Assembly: GCA_938045295.1 (NCBI GenBank) | Contig: CALINO010000001.1 | Location: 1 to 64,000, forward strand | DNA: 64,000 nt | Direction of reading: 5' to 3' | Origin: an uncultured Arenicella sp. | GTDB taxonomy: Bacteria > Pseudomonadota > Gammaproteobacteria > Arenicellales > Arenicellaceae | In this document: piece by piece, positions 1 to 12,135 of the stretch | Numbering within the stretch: position 1 is the stretch's first letter | Layout: every line of letters starts with the position of its first letter | The notes under the pieces: model-generated | What the model was told of the DNA's origin: nothing | Seen by the model: the letters and a program-made list of their open reading frames with translations, nothing else | Database searches by the model: none | Position numbers and translations under genes: made by a program

Positions 1-147
1 CGCCGAAACTTGTCGCCCAAGGATTACATTTACAACAATAAAACCAATTCAAACATTGGGGCGAATGAACTGAAAAAAGTGACGATTGAATTGTTGTCGT
101 TTCCAAAATCAGCCACCGGCTATGAAATTAAACTGCTGAACAATTAA
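1..147 (+). CDS. C-terminal fragment of an unidentified protein (5' truncated by window)
   Basis: Open frame from base 1 to TAA at 145-147 (...VTIELLSFPKSATGYEIKLLNN*). Confidence 0.5.
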   Translation, partial: RRNLSPKDYIYNNKTNSNIGANELKKVTIELLSFPKSATGYEIKLLNN

Positions 148-278
148 TTTGGCCGCTAACACCGCCTACTGATTAAAAAATACGCAATTTCTAATCTTAG
201 GTTCTTTACCGTTTTAGCCTTGCTCGGGTATTATCACTCGCCCTTAAGAAAACAAATTAACCTCTGGCTGACACGGCA

Positions 279-1277
279 ATGCAAATTGGTCCTTACAATT
301 TAGCCAACCCCGTAATCGCTGCGCCAATGGCCGGCGTGACCGATAAGCCCTACCGTCACGTATGTCGCAATAATGGCGCAGGCTTAGTGGTTTCAGAAAT
401 GATTACCAGCCAAGCCAACCTCCGCCACACCGCAAAAACTCGCTTTCGTTCAGACTTGGCGGGTGAGCCAGAGCCTGTAGTGGTGCAAATTGTTGGCACC
501 GACCCCGAACAGCTTTCAGAAGCCGCACGTTTCAATGTGGATAATGGCGCTCAAATCATTGACATCAACATGGGCTGCCCAGCCAAAAAAGTGTGCAAAA
601 AAGCCGCAGGTTCAGCCCTGTTAGCGGACGAGCCTTTAGTAGACACTATTTTGTCAGCCGTGGTTAGCGCCGTAGATGTTCCGGTCACGGTTAAAATTCG
701 CACCGGCACCACGCCCGACTCTAAAAACGCCACCACCATTGCGGCCATAGCCGAACAAGCGGGCATACAAGCCATTACCATTCATGGGCGCACCCGTGAG
801 TGTAAATTCGTTGGCCAAGTCGAATACGATACCATTGCGGCCGTTAAACAACGCGTCAGCATTCCGGTAACCGCCAATGGTGACATTACCAGCCCAGAAC
901 AAGCCAAGGCGGTGTTAGACGTCACTGGCGCCGATGCGGTGATGATTGGCCGTGCCGCCCAAGGCCAACCGTGGTTGTTTCAACAGGTTGCAGACTATTT
1001 AAAAACCGGCCAGTACTCAGCCATGCCTTGCGCCGAGAAACGCAGCCAAATTATTATTAACCACATTCGTTCAATTCATGATTTTTATGGCGATGGGCTG
1101 GGCGTTCGCCTAGCACGCAAGCACATCAAGTGGTATTTATTTCACTGGCCGAACACACTATCGGAATCGGCTCGTCATGAAATTAGTACTACCGAAGATG
1201 CAAGCTTACAAGCCCATCTATTAGAATCGTTTTTAACCGCACCATTAAACGCTGACTTAATAGCCTCAGCCGCTTAG
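279..1277 (+). CDS. dusB: tRNA-dihydrouridine synthase B
   Basis: PMAGVTDKPYR, DINMGCPAKKVCKKAAGSALL and TIHGRTREC motifs; directly upstream of a Fis-family gene. Confidence 0.95.
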   Translation: MQIGPYNLANPVIAAPMAGVTDKPYRHVCRNNGAGLVVSEMITSQANLRHTAKTRFRSDLAGEPEPVVVQIVGTDPEQLSEAARFNVDNGAQIIDINMGCPAKKVCKKAAGSALLADEPLVDTILSAVVSAVDVPVTVKIRTGTTPDSKNATTIAAIAEQAGIQAITIHGRTRECKFVGQVEYDTIAAVKQRVSIPVTANGDITSPEQAKAVLDVTGADAVMIGRAAQGQPWLFQQVADYLKTGQYSAMPCAEKRSQIIINHIRSIHDFYGDGLGVRLARKHIKWYLFHWPNTLSESARHEISTTEDASLQAHLLESFLTAPLNADLIASAA

Positions 1278-1289
1278 ATTAACTAAAAC

Positions 1290-1526
1290 ATGTCTAAACA
1301 ATCACCTCTTTGCATTTCGATCACTCAATCAATCGAAAAATATTTTGACGATCTCAATGGTCAGCAGCCGACTAATTTGTATAACTTTTTTATTAATGAA
1401 GTGGAAAAGCCCTTTCTAGAAGTGGTTATGCAGCAAGTTGACGGCAACCAAACTAAGGCCGCTGAAGTGCTAGGTATTAATCGCAACACGCTGCGCAAAA
1501 AATTGAAAATGTATGATTTGTGCTAG
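1290..1526 (+). CDS. fis: Fis-family DNA-binding protein
   Basis: C-terminal HTH QVDGNQTKAAEVLGINRNTLRKKLKMY; dusB-fis synteny. Confidence 0.93.
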   Translation: MSKQSPLCISITQSIEKYFDDLNGQQPTNLYNFFINEVEKPFLEVVMQQVDGNQTKAAEVLGINRNTLRKKLKMYDLC

Positions 1527-1609
1527 CGTCAGCTGACTCACGGCAGTTGTAAACCCCATTCTCTTTTGTACTCTACCAACGCCGTAGTGCGTTAACTAAA
1601 CTGGAAATA

Positions 1610-3190
1610 ATGATGACTGATTTTTCTTCAGACTCTCGAATTAAACCGGCACGTGCATTGATCAGTGTGTCAGACAAAACAGGCGTGCTTGAATTTGCTC
1701 AAGCACTGCACGCTCAAGGCGTGGAAATTTTATCCACTGGCGGTACGGCTAAGCTACTGGCTGACAACAAGGTGCCGGTTACTGAAGTGTCGTCTTACAC
1801 CGGCTTTCCTGAAATGATGGATGGGCGAGTGAAAACCCTGCACCCTAAAGTGCATGGCGGCATTCTAGGGCGTCGCGGTACCGACGATGCGGTAATGTCA
1901 GAACACGGCATCTCCCAAATCGACATGGTGGTGGTTAACCTCTACCCATTTCAACAAACCGTGGCCGACCCTAATTGCGACCTGCCTACAGCGATAGAGA
2001 ACATCGACATTGGTGGCCCAACCATGGTGCGTTCAGCGGCAAAAAATCACAAAGACGTTGCCATTGTGGTGGACGCGGGCGACTACTCCTTTTTAACCGA
2101 CGAAATTAAGCAAGGTGGTTTAACCTACGCCACGCGCTTTAGTTTGGCCACTAAAGCGTTTGAGCACACAGCGCAATACGACGGCGCCATTGCCAACCAC
2201 CTTGGGCGCATACAAGAAGACGGCAGCAAGGCTGATTTTGCCCGCACCTTCAACACTCAGTTCAAGCATCAACAAACCATGCGTTATGGTGAAAACCCAC
2301 ACCAAAAGGCCGCGTTTTACGTGGAAGAAAACGCCCCTGTTGGCATTTCAAGTGCCCAGCAACTTCAAGGCAAAGAATTGTCGTACAACAACATTGCTGA
2401 CACCGATGCCGCACTGGAATGCGTAAAACAGTTTGATGGTGCGCCCGCTTGTGTCATCGTAAAACACGCCAACCCATGCGGTGTGGCGGTGGCTCCTACC
2501 TTGTTAGACGCCTATCAAAAAGCCTTTGCCACCGACCCAGAATCGGCGTTTGGCGGCATCATTGCATTTAACCAAGAGTTAGACGCAGAAACCGCCAGCG
2601 CCATTGTCGACAAACAATTTGTTGAAGTGATTATTGCTCCCAAAGTGTCTGACAGCGCCAAAGCCGCCGTGGCTAATAAGAAAAATGTGCGTTTATTAGA
2701 ATGCGGTCAGTGGGACAACTCGTCATTCAACGCCATTGAATATAAGCGCGTTAATGGCGGCTTATTAGTGCAAGAAAACGATTTGGAACTGACCAATAAA
2801 TTAGAAGTGGTCACCAAAGTGCAACCCACTGAACAACAAATGGCCGACCTGCAATTTGCCTGGAAAGTGGCCAAGTTCGTAAAATCAAACGCCATTATTT
2901 ACGCCAGTAACAATATGACGATTGGTGTCGGCGCTGGCCAAATGAGTCGAGTCAACTCAGCTCGCATTGCCGGCATTAAAGCCGAACACGCAAACTTAGA
3001 AGTTAAGGGCTCGGTGATGGCCTCAGACGCGTTCTTTCCGTTTCGTGACGGCATCGACAACGCCGCCGCCGCCGGCATCAGCGCAGTAATTCAGCCGGGC
3101 GGTTCAATGCGTGACGAAGAAGTCATCGCCGCCGCCGATGAAGCCGGCATGGCAATGGTGTTTACTGGCATGCGTCACTTCAGGCATTAA
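1610..3190 (+). CDS. purH: Bifunctional AICAR formyltransferase/IMP cyclohydrolase
   Basis: [26 protein letters not shown]-like and KHANPCGVA motifs; fis-purH synteny. Confidence 0.96.
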   Translation: MMTDFSSDSRIKPARALISVSDKTGVLEFAQALHAQGVEILSTGGTAKLLADNKVPVTEVSSYTGFPEMMDGRVKTLHPKVHGGILGRRGTDDAVMSEHGISQIDMVVVNLYPFQQTVADPNCDLPTAIENIDIGGPTMVRSAAKNHKDVAIVVDAGDYSFLTDEIKQGGLTYATRFSLATKAFEHTAQYDGAIANHLGRIQEDGSKADFARTFNTQFKHQQTMRYGENPHQKAAFYVEENAPVGISSAQQLQGKELSYNNIADTDAALECVKQFDGAPACVIVKHANPCGVAVAPTLLDAYQKAFATDPESAFGGIIAFNQELDAETASAIVDKQFVEVIIAPKVSDSAKAAVANKKNVRLLECGQWDNSSFNAIEYKRVNGGLLVQENDLELTNKLEVVTKVQPTEQQMADLQFAWKVAKFVKSNAIIYASNNMTIGVGAGQMSRVNSARIAGIKAEHANLEVKGSVMASDAFFPFRDGIDNAAAAGISAVIQPGGSMRDEEVIAAADEAGMAMVFTGMRHFRH

Positions 3191-3208
3191 TTCTCTAAAC
3201 AAAATCAA

Positions 3209-3248
3209 CAAAAAGCCCGAGCCACTTATCAATGCCTTGGGCTTTTTT
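3209..3248 (+). terminator. Rho-independent terminator after purH
   Basis: AAAAAGCCC...GGGCTTTTTT hairpin ~20 bp after the purH stop. Confidence 0.75.
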
Positions 3249-3451
3249 ATATTCACTGCGAATGAGTGTTACTAATAGCACATTAATCATTCTCACTGCC
3301 TTAAGATCTAAAGTGAAGTGCAAGAGTTTTTGTTTTAAGGCAAAGCCTTTGCGCATTATTTAGTTAACAAGTAATATACTGAACAACATCCCAAATATGT
3401 CTGAAAAGTCACTACTTAACGCGATGTTATCTCTGATTTATTTCAAACCCC

Positions 3452-4108
3452 ATGGACAAGTTAACAATGAAAGTTACTAAACTACTTATTTCACTCACTC
3501 TACTAGTTAGCATGACCGCTTGTGTAAGCGGTACCCGCAGTATTAACCCTCGACTGCCTGAAGCGGAAGTTTTTAAGCAAAAGCTAGGCGCAGTTTATAT
3601 TGCCTCTATTAATGATGTAAGAGCCTTTGAAGCAAAGCCTAAAAAGCCTGAAATCCCATCTGTAAAAGGCGGGCCAGAGAAAAAAACGGCCGATGAACTG
3701 AGCACTTATATTGGCCGCCAGCGTAACGGTTATGGTGGTGCAATGGGATCGGTGGCTTTAACAGAAGGTAACACCGTGCAAAGTGAGGTACGAAGCCTTT
3801 TAGAAGCGGGTTTAAAAGCCAACGGCTATGAACTGGCGGATACCCCTCAAGCCGCTGGTAAAAACTTGAATGTTGATATTGAACAGTTTTGGGCTTGGAT
3901 GGTACCAGGCTTTGTCTCCATTGGCTTTGAATCTAAGGTTAGCCTAAAGCTCAGTGTTGATGGTACAGATCAAAGCCAGCTAGTAGAAGGTTTTGGCAAT
4001 AACGAAGGCCAAATAGCCAGTAATGCGAATTGGGAGCTGACTTATAAGCGAGCTTATGCAGACTTTTTGAAAAAATTAAGTAGCTCATTAAAAAATCTTG
4101 GTTTATAA
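3452..4108 (+). CDS. Putative lipoprotein
   Basis: Signal peptide with lipobox-like LLVSMTAC. Confidence 0.6.
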   Translation: MDKLTMKVTKLLISLTLLVSMTACVSGTRSINPRLPEAEVFKQKLGAVYIASINDVRAFEAKPKKPEIPSVKGGPEKKTADELSTYIGRQRNGYGGAMGSVALTEGNTVQSEVRSLLEAGLKANGYELADTPQAAGKNLNVDIEQFWAWMVPGFVSIGFESKVSLKLSVDGTDQSQLVEGFGNNEGQIASNANWELTYKRAYADFLKKLSSSLKNLGL

Positions 4109-4113
4109 CGGCT

Positions 4114-4152
4114 AAAAAGCCCAAAACCTATTCGTTAGGTTTTGGGCTTTTT
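4114..4152. terminator. Bidirectional terminator with TTCG tetraloop
   Basis: AAAAAGCCCAAAACCTA-TTCG-TTAGGTTTTGGGCTTTTT between convergent genes. Confidence 0.9.
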
Positions 4153-4225
4153 CAAATAATTTAAAATATTAGAACGCCCGAGAGCTCACAGTGATATTTT
4201 TTAAGCGTCAATACTAGTTTCAAAC

Positions 4226-4852
4226 TTAAGCAAATAGATCATAAAACAACTTCAAAGCCAGCAGTGCTAGCAATGCACTGGCCATGTAATCAAAGCGGTG
4301 CTTGCGACGCTGATAAAAGGCGCGGCTAGGTGCCTTTGATAAACTCCACGCCACTAAGGCATACCAAGAAAAATCCACCACAAATGCGGTTAAGGTTACC
4401 CAAAGGGCGGTATAACTGGGCAGTTGCTGAGGTAACGCGGCACTAAAAATACTGGCAATAATAAAGACGGTTTTAGGGTTACTGATTTGCACCGCGAAGC
4501 CTTTTGCTAACGAGGCCAACAAACTCACTTTATCACGCTCTAACGTGCGTTCTGGCAAAGGCTGTTTGGCATTAGCAAAAAGGCAATACGCCAGCCACAG
4601 CAAGTAACACCCACCCACAAAACGGAATAATGCATACGCTTTGGGCATGCTTTCCAGTAAGCCAGTGACGCCTAAGGCCGCTAACAGCGCAAAACAAGCC
4701 GCAGCCGACGCGGTGCCTAAAGAGGTAAGTATGCCGTGCAGGCTCGATTGCGATAACGATTGCTGTGCCACCACCAAAAAGCTCGGCCCAGGGCTCATGG
4801 CCCCCCCTAATAACGCGATGCCAATGGGTAAAAGAAACGCGTAGTCGGCCAT
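4226..4852 (-). CDS. LysE/RhtB-family amino-acid exporter
   Basis: GAMSPGPSFLVVAQQSL motif; multiple TM segments. Confidence 0.85.
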   Translation of the reverse strand: MADYAFLLPIGIALLGGAMSPGPSFLVVAQQSLSQSSLHGILTSLGTASAAACFALLAALGVTGLLESMPKAYALFRFVGGCYLLWLAYCLFANAKQPLPERTLERDKVSLLASLAKGFAVQISNPKTVFIIASIFSAALPQQLPSYTALWVTLTAFVVDFSWYALVAWSLSKAPSRAFYQRRKHRFDYMASALLALLALKLFYDLFA

Positions 4853-4879
4853 TAAGTCCTTGGCCTGTAATCAAGCACG

Positions 4880-6016
4880 CTACTGCGCATTAATGCCGGC
4901 AGCTTGAGCAACACTGTCCACCAGTTTAATGGCGTGATCAACGTCAATTGAGTTATACAAATCCCAATACTGTTTACTGTCGACCACCAACTTATCGTCT
5001 ATGTCATTAATCTCATTTGGCGGCAAAGTAGTGACGTCATTCCATTCCACACCTTGGTGTAATGGGCTTTCGCTGACCAACCATTCTAAGCGCTTTGCAT
5101 ACGGTGAAAAAACCACGGCACTGGGCAAACCGGTTGCTTGCGCAATGTGTCTGGGGCCACCTTCATTGCCGACAAATAAATCGCAGTGAGACATTAGGGC
5201 GGCCAACTTAGGCAAGCTGTCAGAATTAATGTAAGGGTGAATGTCTGGGTGTTGCCCCATATTTTGATAAAACGCTTCCACGTCAGCCTGCTCTTGCTCA
5301 TTGCCGGAAAACAGCACTAATTGAGCTTTGTATGTGTCTATGCAGTGCTGAGCCCAGGCTTGCATTTTAGACATGCTCCAACGCTTAACGCGCTCTTTGG
5401 CTGTTACCGACATTAAAAAGACCGGGCGCGTAAAATCAATGCCCGACGCTTTCATGGTTTCACGCATCTGCTGCTTTAGTTCCATGGGCACCGTGACGTT
5501 AAACGCATCGTCCTGCTGCACCTCAAACCCCATTGATGTTAGCGGCTCAAGCAACCTAAGACGTTCAGCCACTTTATTGCCGCCGCCCATTTTAGGGTCA
5601 ACTTTATTGGTGTAGAAGAAACCGCGCCCTTTCTTTACGCGGCCAATACAAATGGCTTTCTTTCGCGCAAGTAACGAAATAATTTCGCTTTTATTGGTCG
5701 ACTGAGCGTCAATCACCAAATCGTAACCTTGGGCGGTCACCTCGCGTATCTTTTTGAAATATTTAAACGGGTTTTTGCGCTCACTGTTGGTTAACGCAAT
5801 CACATTATCAATATAAGGGTGTTTATCAAACAGGCTAGCACTGGCCTCGTGCACCAAGTAATCTACCTGCGCCTTAGGGAACGTCTTTTTCAGCGAGTTG
5901 CACAACACCGAAGATAAGACCACATCACCAATGGCCATAAAACGGATAACTAAAATTTTAGCCGTATCGGCATAAGGGGTGTTTAGCGGTGATGTATGAG
6001 GATGATATGCGTTCAT
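4880..6016 (-). CDS. Glycosyltransferase family 9 (heptosyltransferase-like)
   Basis: ILVIRFMAIGDVVLSSVLCNSLKKTFP N-terminus; VGNEGGPRHIAQATGLPSAVVFSP motif. Confidence 0.85.
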   Translation of the reverse strand: MNAYHPHTSPLNTPYADTAKILVIRFMAIGDVVLSSVLCNSLKKTFPKAQVDYLVHEASASLFDKHPYIDNVIALTNSERKNPFKYFKKIREVTAQGYDLVIDAQSTNKSEIISLLARKKAICIGRVKKGRGFFYTNKVDPKMGGGNKVAERLRLLEPLTSMGFEVQQDDAFNVTVPMELKQQMRETMKASGIDFTRPVFLMSVTAKERVKRWSMSKMQAWAQHCIDTYKAQLVLFSGNEQEQADVEAFYQNMGQHPDIHPYINSDSLPKLAALMSHCDLFVGNEGGPRHIAQATGLPSAVVFSPYAKRLEWLVSESPLHQGVEWNDVTTLPPNEINDIDDKLVVDSKQYWDLYNSIDVDHAIKLVDSVAQAAGINAQ

Positions 6017-6190
6017 GTGTATTCTTTTTACCCTAAAACTCGCAGTCTACAGGTTAGAATTACAAAATTATTACGATGGTGATTTTTACTGTGTTCATTA
6101 TGCATAGAGCAACTGGCCGTGATTTTCCTCATGACTGCGTGAAAAACTTTCAGAAAAGGCTTAAAAGTTAGCAGAAAGAAGCCAAACGGA

Positions 6191-7021
6191 TTACTTTTTA
6201 ACTCTTAGCAACCCTTCTTGCGAGGTGGACGCCACCAACGCACCTTGTTGGTCGTAAATTCGGCCATTGGCAAACCCTCGCCCATTGCCGGTTGATTGCA
6301 CGCGGCATTCATAAAACAGCCAATCATCGGCACGGAACGGGCGATGAAACCAAATTGCATGATCGATGGTGACTAATAACACCTTTTCATGATGCCGCCT
6401 TAAATTAGGCTCATCTAAATTGTGCGGAATAAGCGTGGACATCAACAAGCCCATATCAGAGATATAAGCCAATACTGAGTGATGATCAGCCGGGTTGTCA
6501 GGCAACGCATGCTTTGCTTTCATCCAGTATTGCAAACAGTCTTCGCGCGTTACTTTGTCGCTGGGCAAGAAATGTACATCGAAGTATTGGTTTTGAAAAT
6601 TATGCCCTTTGGGCACTCTTTCATCCAAAGCCTCGTGCAGAGCATCAACCGGCGGCACCCAATTGCGATAATAGTCTAAGCCTTGTTCCGGTTTTTGAAA
6701 CGACGCCGACAAATGAAAGATTTGGCGGCCATGCTGTATGGCAACCGCGCGGCGTGATGAAAAGCTTTTGCCGTCTAAGCTGCGATCAATTTCGTAGATG
6801 ATTGGCGCGTCAACGTCGCCTCTTAGTAAAAAGTACGCATGAGCTGAATGAATGCTTCGTTCATCATCCAACGTGTTGTAAGCGGCTTTAATCGCTTGGC
6901 CAAGCACTTGCCCACCGTAGACTTGGCCAGTATTAAAGTCTTGGCTCTGACCACGATATAAATTGTGGTCAAGAGCTTCGCAGTCCAAAAAGCTGAGTAA
7001 CGGGCTAATGCTTGGTTTCAT
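6191..7021 (-). CDS. tesB: Acyl-CoA thioesterase II
   Basis: NLYRGQSQDFNTGQVYGGQVLGQAI and HSAHAYFLLRGD; HAIWFHRPFRADDWLFYE. Confidence 0.9.
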   Translation of the reverse strand: MKPSISPLLSFLDCEALDHNLYRGQSQDFNTGQVYGGQVLGQAIKAAYNTLDDERSIHSAHAYFLLRGDVDAPIIYEIDRSLDGKSFSSRRAVAIQHGRQIFHLSASFQKPEQGLDYYRNWVPPVDALHEALDERVPKGHNFQNQYFDVHFLPSDKVTREDCLQYWMKAKHALPDNPADHHSVLAYISDMGLLMSTLIPHNLDEPNLRRHHEKVLLVTIDHAIWFHRPFRADDWLFYECRVQSTGNGRGFANGRIYDQQGALVASTSQEGLLRVKK

Positions 7022-7090
7022 TTAGTTAATGATAAAGCTAAAAATCCACTCAATTGAACTGCGCTGTTTACCTGAATCTAATACGACGTT

Positions 7091-7543
7091 TTATTCAACG
7101 CTAACGCCGGCTTTTTCAGCGGCGGTTTTAAACGTGGCGCACGCTTCGGTTTCATGCACACCGTTTTCAGGCGACATCAACGTTTCGCAAGGCACTTCAA
7201 TCATAGAATCGGCACACGCATTGGCTTCGCCTTTTAAGCCCGCGTTAATAATTTCGTCTTTCTTTTTATCAAATTCGGCTAAACATTGCTGATCAAGCTG
7301 CTGCAACAATATCTGTTTCATTTGCTCAGGAACTTCTTGACCATCAAAACTTTCAATAACGCAGGTCTTCATTTTTTCGCATATTTCTTTGCCTTTAAGC
7401 TCAGCAAAACTGGGGGCTGATACCGCAACGACCGTAACCGCAGCAAGAATTGATAGTGACTTTTTGATTTGCATTGTGTGTTCCTTTTTTTGGTAAGGTG
7501 GGTTTATTAATCGCAATATTTCAATAAGTGTATCAGCAACCAA
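7091..7543 (-). CDS. Hypothetical secreted Cys-containing protein
   Basis: Signal peptide (KKSLSILAAVTVVAVSAPSFA), paired cysteines; true start probably MQIKKSLS. Confidence 0.5.
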   Translation of the reverse strand: MVADTLIEILRLINPPYQKKEHTMQIKKSLSILAAVTVVAVSAPSFAELKGKEICEKMKTCVIESFDGQEVPEQMKQILLQQLDQQCLAEFDKKKDEIINAGLKGEANACADSMIEVPCETLMSPENGVHETEACATFKTAAEKAGVSVE

Positions 7544-7582
7544 TGGCTTGCGCGATATGCTAGAGTGTCTGATCGCCTAAAA

Positions 7583-10270
7583 TTAGGTGTCGTAACCTAA
7601 AATGGACGCTAACCAGCGCTCTACCGTCAACATGTCTAAGCCTTTTCGCTCAGCGTAATCAATCACTTGGTCTTGCTGAATACGGGTCACTGGAAAATAC
7701 CGCGATTCAGGGTGTGAAAAATACCAGCCGCTGACCGCCGCCGTGGGTAACATTGCGAAACTTTCAGTTATGGTCATGCCGGCGTTTTGCTCTGGCTCCA
7801 ACATTTGCCATAAGGTGGCTTTTTCGGTGTGATCTGGGCACGCCGGGTAACCTGGCGCTGGGCGAATACCGCGGTACTTTTCTTTAATCAGCTCTTCGTT
7901 GGTCAATGTTTCGTTAGTTTCGTACGCCCAAAACTCTTTTCGAACGCGTTCGTGCATGTGCTCAGCAAACGCTTCGGCTAATCGATCGGCCAACACTTTA
8001 AGCATAATGGACTGATAATCGTCATTATCGGCTTCAAATTCGGCAATTTTAGCCTCAATTTTATGCCCTGTAGTCACCGCAAAACCGCCAATGTAATCGG
8101 CCACACCGCTGTCTTTTGGCGCAATATAGTCGGATAAACAGTAATTCGGCTGGGTGTTCTTTTTCTTATCTTGCTGACGCAAGTGATGCAGCGTGTGAAC
8201 CACCTCGGCTCGGCTGTCATCGGCGTAGACTTCAATATCATCACCCACGCTATTGGCGGGGAAAAAACCAATCACACCACGCGCTTCTAACCAATTTTCA
8301 TCAATAATTTGCGCCAGCATGGCTTGGCCATCGGCAAACAATTTTTTGGCTTCTTCGCCAACCACTTCGTCGTCTAAAATTCTGGGGTAACGGCCGGCCA
8401 ATTCCCAAGCGCTGAAAAAGGGCGTCCAGTCTACGCGCTCAACCAATTTGGCCAAGTCGTAGTCGTCAAAGTTTTTTAAACCTAAGAACTGTGGCTTTTC
8501 AGGCGAATGCTGCGACCAGTCAATGTCGACTTTGTTGGCACGTGCTTCACCAATTTCTAATGTACGATGCACTTTGCCGTGCTTAGCTCGTTCAACGCGA
8601 ATACGCTCGTATTCATCTTGAAGTTTCACCACGAACTCAGCCTTATTGTCTTCTGACAACAAGTTCTGAGCCACACCCACCGCACGCGATGCGTCGGCCA
8701 CATGCACGACTTGGTCGGCCTTTAAATTGGGCTCAATCTTTAATGCCGTGTGCACCTTAGAAGTAGTAGCACCGCCCACCATCAATGGCATATTAATGCC
8801 TTGGCGTTCCATTTCTTTGGCCACGTGCACCATTTCATCTAGTGATGGCGTGATCAAGCCAGACAACCCAATGATGTCACACTTGTTGGCTTGCGCTTCT
8901 TTGAGGATTTGTTCGGCCGCCACCATCACGCCTAAATCAACCACTTCAAAGTTATTGCACTGCAATACCACGCCAACAATATTCTTACCAATGTCGTGCA
9001 CATCACCTTTTACCGTGGCCATCAAAATACGGCCATTGGTGTCGCCTTCTTCTTTTTCTTCCTCAATGTAGGGCATTAAATGTGCCACGGCTTTTTTCAT
9101 TACCCGCGCCGATTTAACCACCTGCGGTAAAAACATTTTACCAGAGCCAAACAAGTCACCCACAATGTTCATGCCGTCCATTAACGGCCCTTCAATCACG
9201 TGCAGAGGCTTGTCGGCATTAAGCCGTGCTTCTTCGGTGTCTTCTTCAATAAATTCGGTAATGCCTTTAACCAGCGCGTGCGCCAATCGCTTATTAACGT
9301 CCCAGCTGCGCCATTCTAAATCTTGCGTGTTGTCTACTTTTTTACCATCGCCGCGGTAATTTTCAGCAATGGCTAATAAGTCTTCTGTGGCCGAGTCGCT
9401 GGTGTTCAACACCACGGCTTCCACTTTGTCACGCAGTTCCTTCGGCAGATCTTCATAAATCGCCAGCTGACCGGCATTCACAATGCCCATGTCCATGCCG
9501 GCTTGAATGGCGTAATACAAAAACACCGAGTGAATGGCTTCACGCACGGGGTTATTACCGCGAAACGAGAACGACACGTTCGACACCCCGCCCGATACTT
9601 TGGCGTGCGGCAAGGTTCGTTTAATCTCACGCGTGGCTTCAATAAAGTCGACCGCGTAATTATTGTGTTCGTCTATGCCGGTGGCAATGGCAAAGATGTT
9701 CGGGTCAAAAATAATGTCTTCCGGCGGGAAATCAAGCTGCTGGGTCAGAATGTTGTAGGCACGAGTACAAATTTCCACCTTGCGTTCTTTGGTGTCGGCC
9801 TGACCCACTTCATCAAACGCCATCACAATCACGGCGGCGCCATAACGCTGCACGAGCTTGGCTTGCTCAATGAACTTTTCTTCGCCTTCTTTGAGCGAAA
9901 TTGAATTCACAATGCCCTTGCCCTGCAGACATTTCAAACCGGCCTCGATCACTTCCCATTTAGAGGAGTCAATCATCACGGGTATGCGTGAAATGTCCGG
10001 CTCTGAGGCCATTAAGTTCAAAAACGTCACCATGACTTTCTCGGCATCAATGAGGCCTTCGTCCATGTTAACGTCAATGATCTGTGCGCCAGCTTCAACT
10101 TGTTGGCGCGCCACTTCTAGCGCGGCTTCGTAATCTTCTTCTTTAATCAGCTTTTTAAATTTAGCTGAGCCAGTGACATTGGTGCGCTCGCCTACGTTAA
10201 CAAACAGCGTTTCTTCGCTGATGTTAAACGGTTCTAAACCTGAAAGGCGCATGGAGACAGTATTATTCAT
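7583..10270 (-). CDS. metH: Methionine synthase, pterin-binding + B12-binding + activation domains (no homocysteine domain)
   Basis: [35 protein letters not shown]..., cobalamin motif [11 protein letters not shown], AdoMet activation domain at the C-terminus. Confidence 0.95.
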   Translation of the reverse strand: MNNTVSMRLSGLEPFNISEETLFVNVGERTNVTGSAKFKKLIKEEDYEAALEVARQQVEAGAQIIDVNMDEGLIDAEKVMVTFLNLMASEPDISRIPVMIDSSKWEVIEAGLKCLQGKGIVNSISLKEGEEKFIEQAKLVQRYGAAVIVMAFDEVGQADTKERKVEICTRAYNILTQQLDFPPEDIIFDPNIFAIATGIDEHNNYAVDFIEATREIKRTLPHAKVSGGVSNVSFSFRGNNPVREAIHSVFLYYAIQAGMDMGIVNAGQLAIYEDLPKELRDKVEAVVLNTSDSATEDLLAIAENYRGDGKKVDNTQDLEWRSWDVNKRLAHALVKGITEFIEEDTEEARLNADKPLHVIEGPLMDGMNIVGDLFGSGKMFLPQVVKSARVMKKAVAHLMPYIEEEKEEGDTNGRILMATVKGDVHDIGKNIVGVVLQCNNFEVVDLGVMVAAEQILKEAQANKCDIIGLSGLITPSLDEMVHVAKEMERQGINMPLMVGGATTSKVHTALKIEPNLKADQVVHVADASRAVGVAQNLLSEDNKAEFVVKLQDEYERIRVERAKHGKVHRTLEIGEARANKVDIDWSQHSPEKPQFLGLKNFDDYDLAKLVERVDWTPFFSAWELAGRYPRILDDEVVGEEAKKLFADGQAMLAQIIDENWLEARGVIGFFPANSVGDDIEVYADDSRAEVVHTLHHLRQQDKKKNTQPNYCLSDYIAPKDSGVADYIGGFAVTTGHKIEAKIAEFEADNDDYQSIMLKVLADRLAEAFAEHMHERVRKEFWAYETNETLTNEELIKEKYRGIRPAPGYPACPDHTEKATLWQMLEPEQNAGMTITESFAMLPTAAVSGWYFSHPESRYFPVTRIQQDQVIDYAERKGLDMLTVERWLASILGYDT

Positions 10271-10294
10271 TACGGTATTTGTTATGAGCCTAAG

Positions 10295-11287
10295 TTAAAG
10301 CGTGCGAGGCTGTTTATCAGCCACACAATCAGCAATGGCTTTAATGTGTTCTGGTGACGAGCCGCAACAGCCGCCCACAATATTTAGGAAACCACTGTCA
10401 GCCCATTCGGCAATATGGTCGGCCATGTCATCGGGCGATAAATCGTATTCACCCAACTCGTTTGGCAAGCCCGCATTGGGGTGCGCTGAGGTGCCCATTT
10501 CACTCACCCGCGACATTTCCGCCACATACTGACGTAAATCGTCTGGCCCTAACGCGCAATTCAAACCAATGGTTAATGGCTTGGCATGCCGTAAGCTGTT
10601 GTAAAACGCTTCGGTCACTTGCCCGGTTAAGGTACGCCCAGAGGCATCGGTAATGGTGCCTGAAATCATGATGGGCAATTCAACACCGTCTTCGTCAAAC
10701 ACCGTTTTTACCGCGAATACGGCGGCTTTGGCATTTAAGGTATCGAACACCGTTTCAATTAAAATGATGTCGGCGCCGCCTTCAATTAAGCCTCGTGTGG
10801 CCAGGCTGTAGTCTTCGACTAATTCATCAAAAGTAATCGCGCGTGCGCCGGGGTCATTCACATCCACCGAAACCGACGCGGTTTTTTGATTTGGCCCTAA
10901 CACACCGGCCACAAAGCGCGGTTTGTCTTCAGTACTGAATTCTTGCGCGCATTGCTTGGCTAGCTTGGCGGCCGCCACATTAATTTCATACGCATAATCT
11001 TGCAGGCCGTAACGCACCAAATCACTGGCGGTGGCATTGAAATTATTGGTTTCAATAATGTCCGCGCCAGCGGCAAGGTATTCTTTGTGAATGCTGGCGA
11101 TAATGTCGGGCTGAGTCAGCACGAGCAAATCGTTCATGCCCTTAAGAGGGCTTTCCCAGTCGGCAAAACGTTCGCCACGATAATCTTCTTCTTCTAATTT
11201 TCGACGCTGAATCATGGTGCCCATGGCGCCGTCTAAAATTAAAATGCGTTGCGACATTAATGCCGTTAATTTTTGCTGCACACTCAT
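10295..11287 (-). CDS. metH: Methionine synthase, homocysteine-binding domain as a separate ORF
   Basis: [19 protein letters not shown] and zinc-ligand [13 protein letters not shown] motifs; likely start MSVQQK at 11287. Confidence 0.93.
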   Translation of the reverse strand: MSVQQKLTALMSQRILILDGAMGTMIQRRKLEEEDYRGERFADWESPLKGMNDLLVLTQPDIIASIHKEYLAAGADIIETNNFNATASDLVRYGLQDYAYEINVAAAKLAKQCAQEFSTEDKPRFVAGVLGPNQKTASVSVDVNDPGARAITFDELVEDYSLATRGLIEGGADIILIETVFDTLNAKAAVFAVKTVFDEDGVELPIMISGTITDASGRTLTGQVTEAFYNSLRHAKPLTIGLNCALGPDDLRQYVAEMSRVSEMGTSAHPNAGLPNELGEYDLSPDDMADHIAEWADSGFLNIVGGCCGSSPEHIKAIADCVADKQPRTL

Positions 11288-11289
11288 GA

Positions 11290-12135
11290 TTATTGCTCGA
11301 CAATACCCAGCTGCAAACAAATATCACGTACAGGGTCTGTTTTGTTCAGCGTATAGAAATGCAAACCTGGCACACCGTTATCCAATAAATCTAAGCACAG
11401 GTGCGTAACCACATCAAAACCAAAGGCTTTTAATGACGCTTCGTCGTTTTGGTATTGCTCTAAGCGTGCCCGAATCCAACGCGGCAATTCAGCGCCGCAA
11501 GTATCCGAAAAACGCACCAAGGTGGCGTAATTCGTGATTGGCATAATGCCGGGCACAATCGGCGCCTCAACGCCCATTCTTTGCGCTTCGTCCACAAAGG
11601 CAAAATAGCTGTCAGCATTATAAAAATACTGAGTGATCGCCGAGTTAGCGCCAGCGTCTATTTTGCGCTTAAAGTATTGCAAGTCGGTGAACGGAGAGGC
11701 CGATTCAGGGTGAAAATCGGGGTAGGCCGCCACTTCTAAGTGCAAGTCATCACCAAACTCTTCACGAATGAATAACACTAAGTCTTCAGCGTATTTAAAA
11801 TACCCACGCTCCACCATGCCACCGGGCAAGTCACCGCGTAATACAACAATGCGCTTAATACCCAGTTCTAAATAGGTGCCAATGGTTTGCTTAATTTGAT
11901 CGCGCGACGAGCCCACACAAGTTAAGTGCGGCGCCGCATCGGAACCGGTGTCTAAAATCGCTTTAACCGCATCAAAAGTGCCTGCTTGAGTACTGCCACC
12001 GGCGCCATAAGTCACCGAGAAAAACGTCGGGTCAAATTTGGCCAGTGCCGCATGCACGTCTAACAGGTTATCAAACCCTTTAGGAGTGCGTGCAGGAAAG
12101 AACTCAAAACTGAGCTCTGGAGTTTTGCTATTCAT
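11290..12135 (-). CDS. metF: 5,10-methylenetetrahydrofolate reductase
   Basis: [42 protein letters not shown]. Confidence 0.96.
   Translation of the reverse strand: MNSKTPELSFEFFPARTPKGFDNLLDVHAALAKFDPTFFSVTYGAGGSTQAGTFDAVKAILDTGSDAAPHLTCVGSSRDQIKQTIGTYLELGIKRIVVLRGDLPGGMVERGYFKYAEDLVLFIREEFGDDLHLEVAAYPDFHPESASPFTDLQYFKRKIDAGANSAITQYFYNADSYFAFVDEAQRMGVEAPIVPGIMPITNYATLVRFSDTCGAELPRWIRARLEQYQNDEASLKAFGFDVVTHLCLDLLDNGVPGLHFYTLNKTDPVRDICLQLGIVEQ

Noticed and set aside
551-902. Antisense ORFs inside dusB (551-781, 654-902)
   Set aside because: Opposite a strongly conserved gene, no recognisable motif; shadow ORFs. Same reasoning applied to the many ORFs antisense to purH, metH, ahcY, aceA, apbC, aroC and the photolyase.
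9503-9904. 133-aa plus-strand ORF within metH
   Set aside because: Longest shadow ORF in the region, but metH coding on the other strand explains it.
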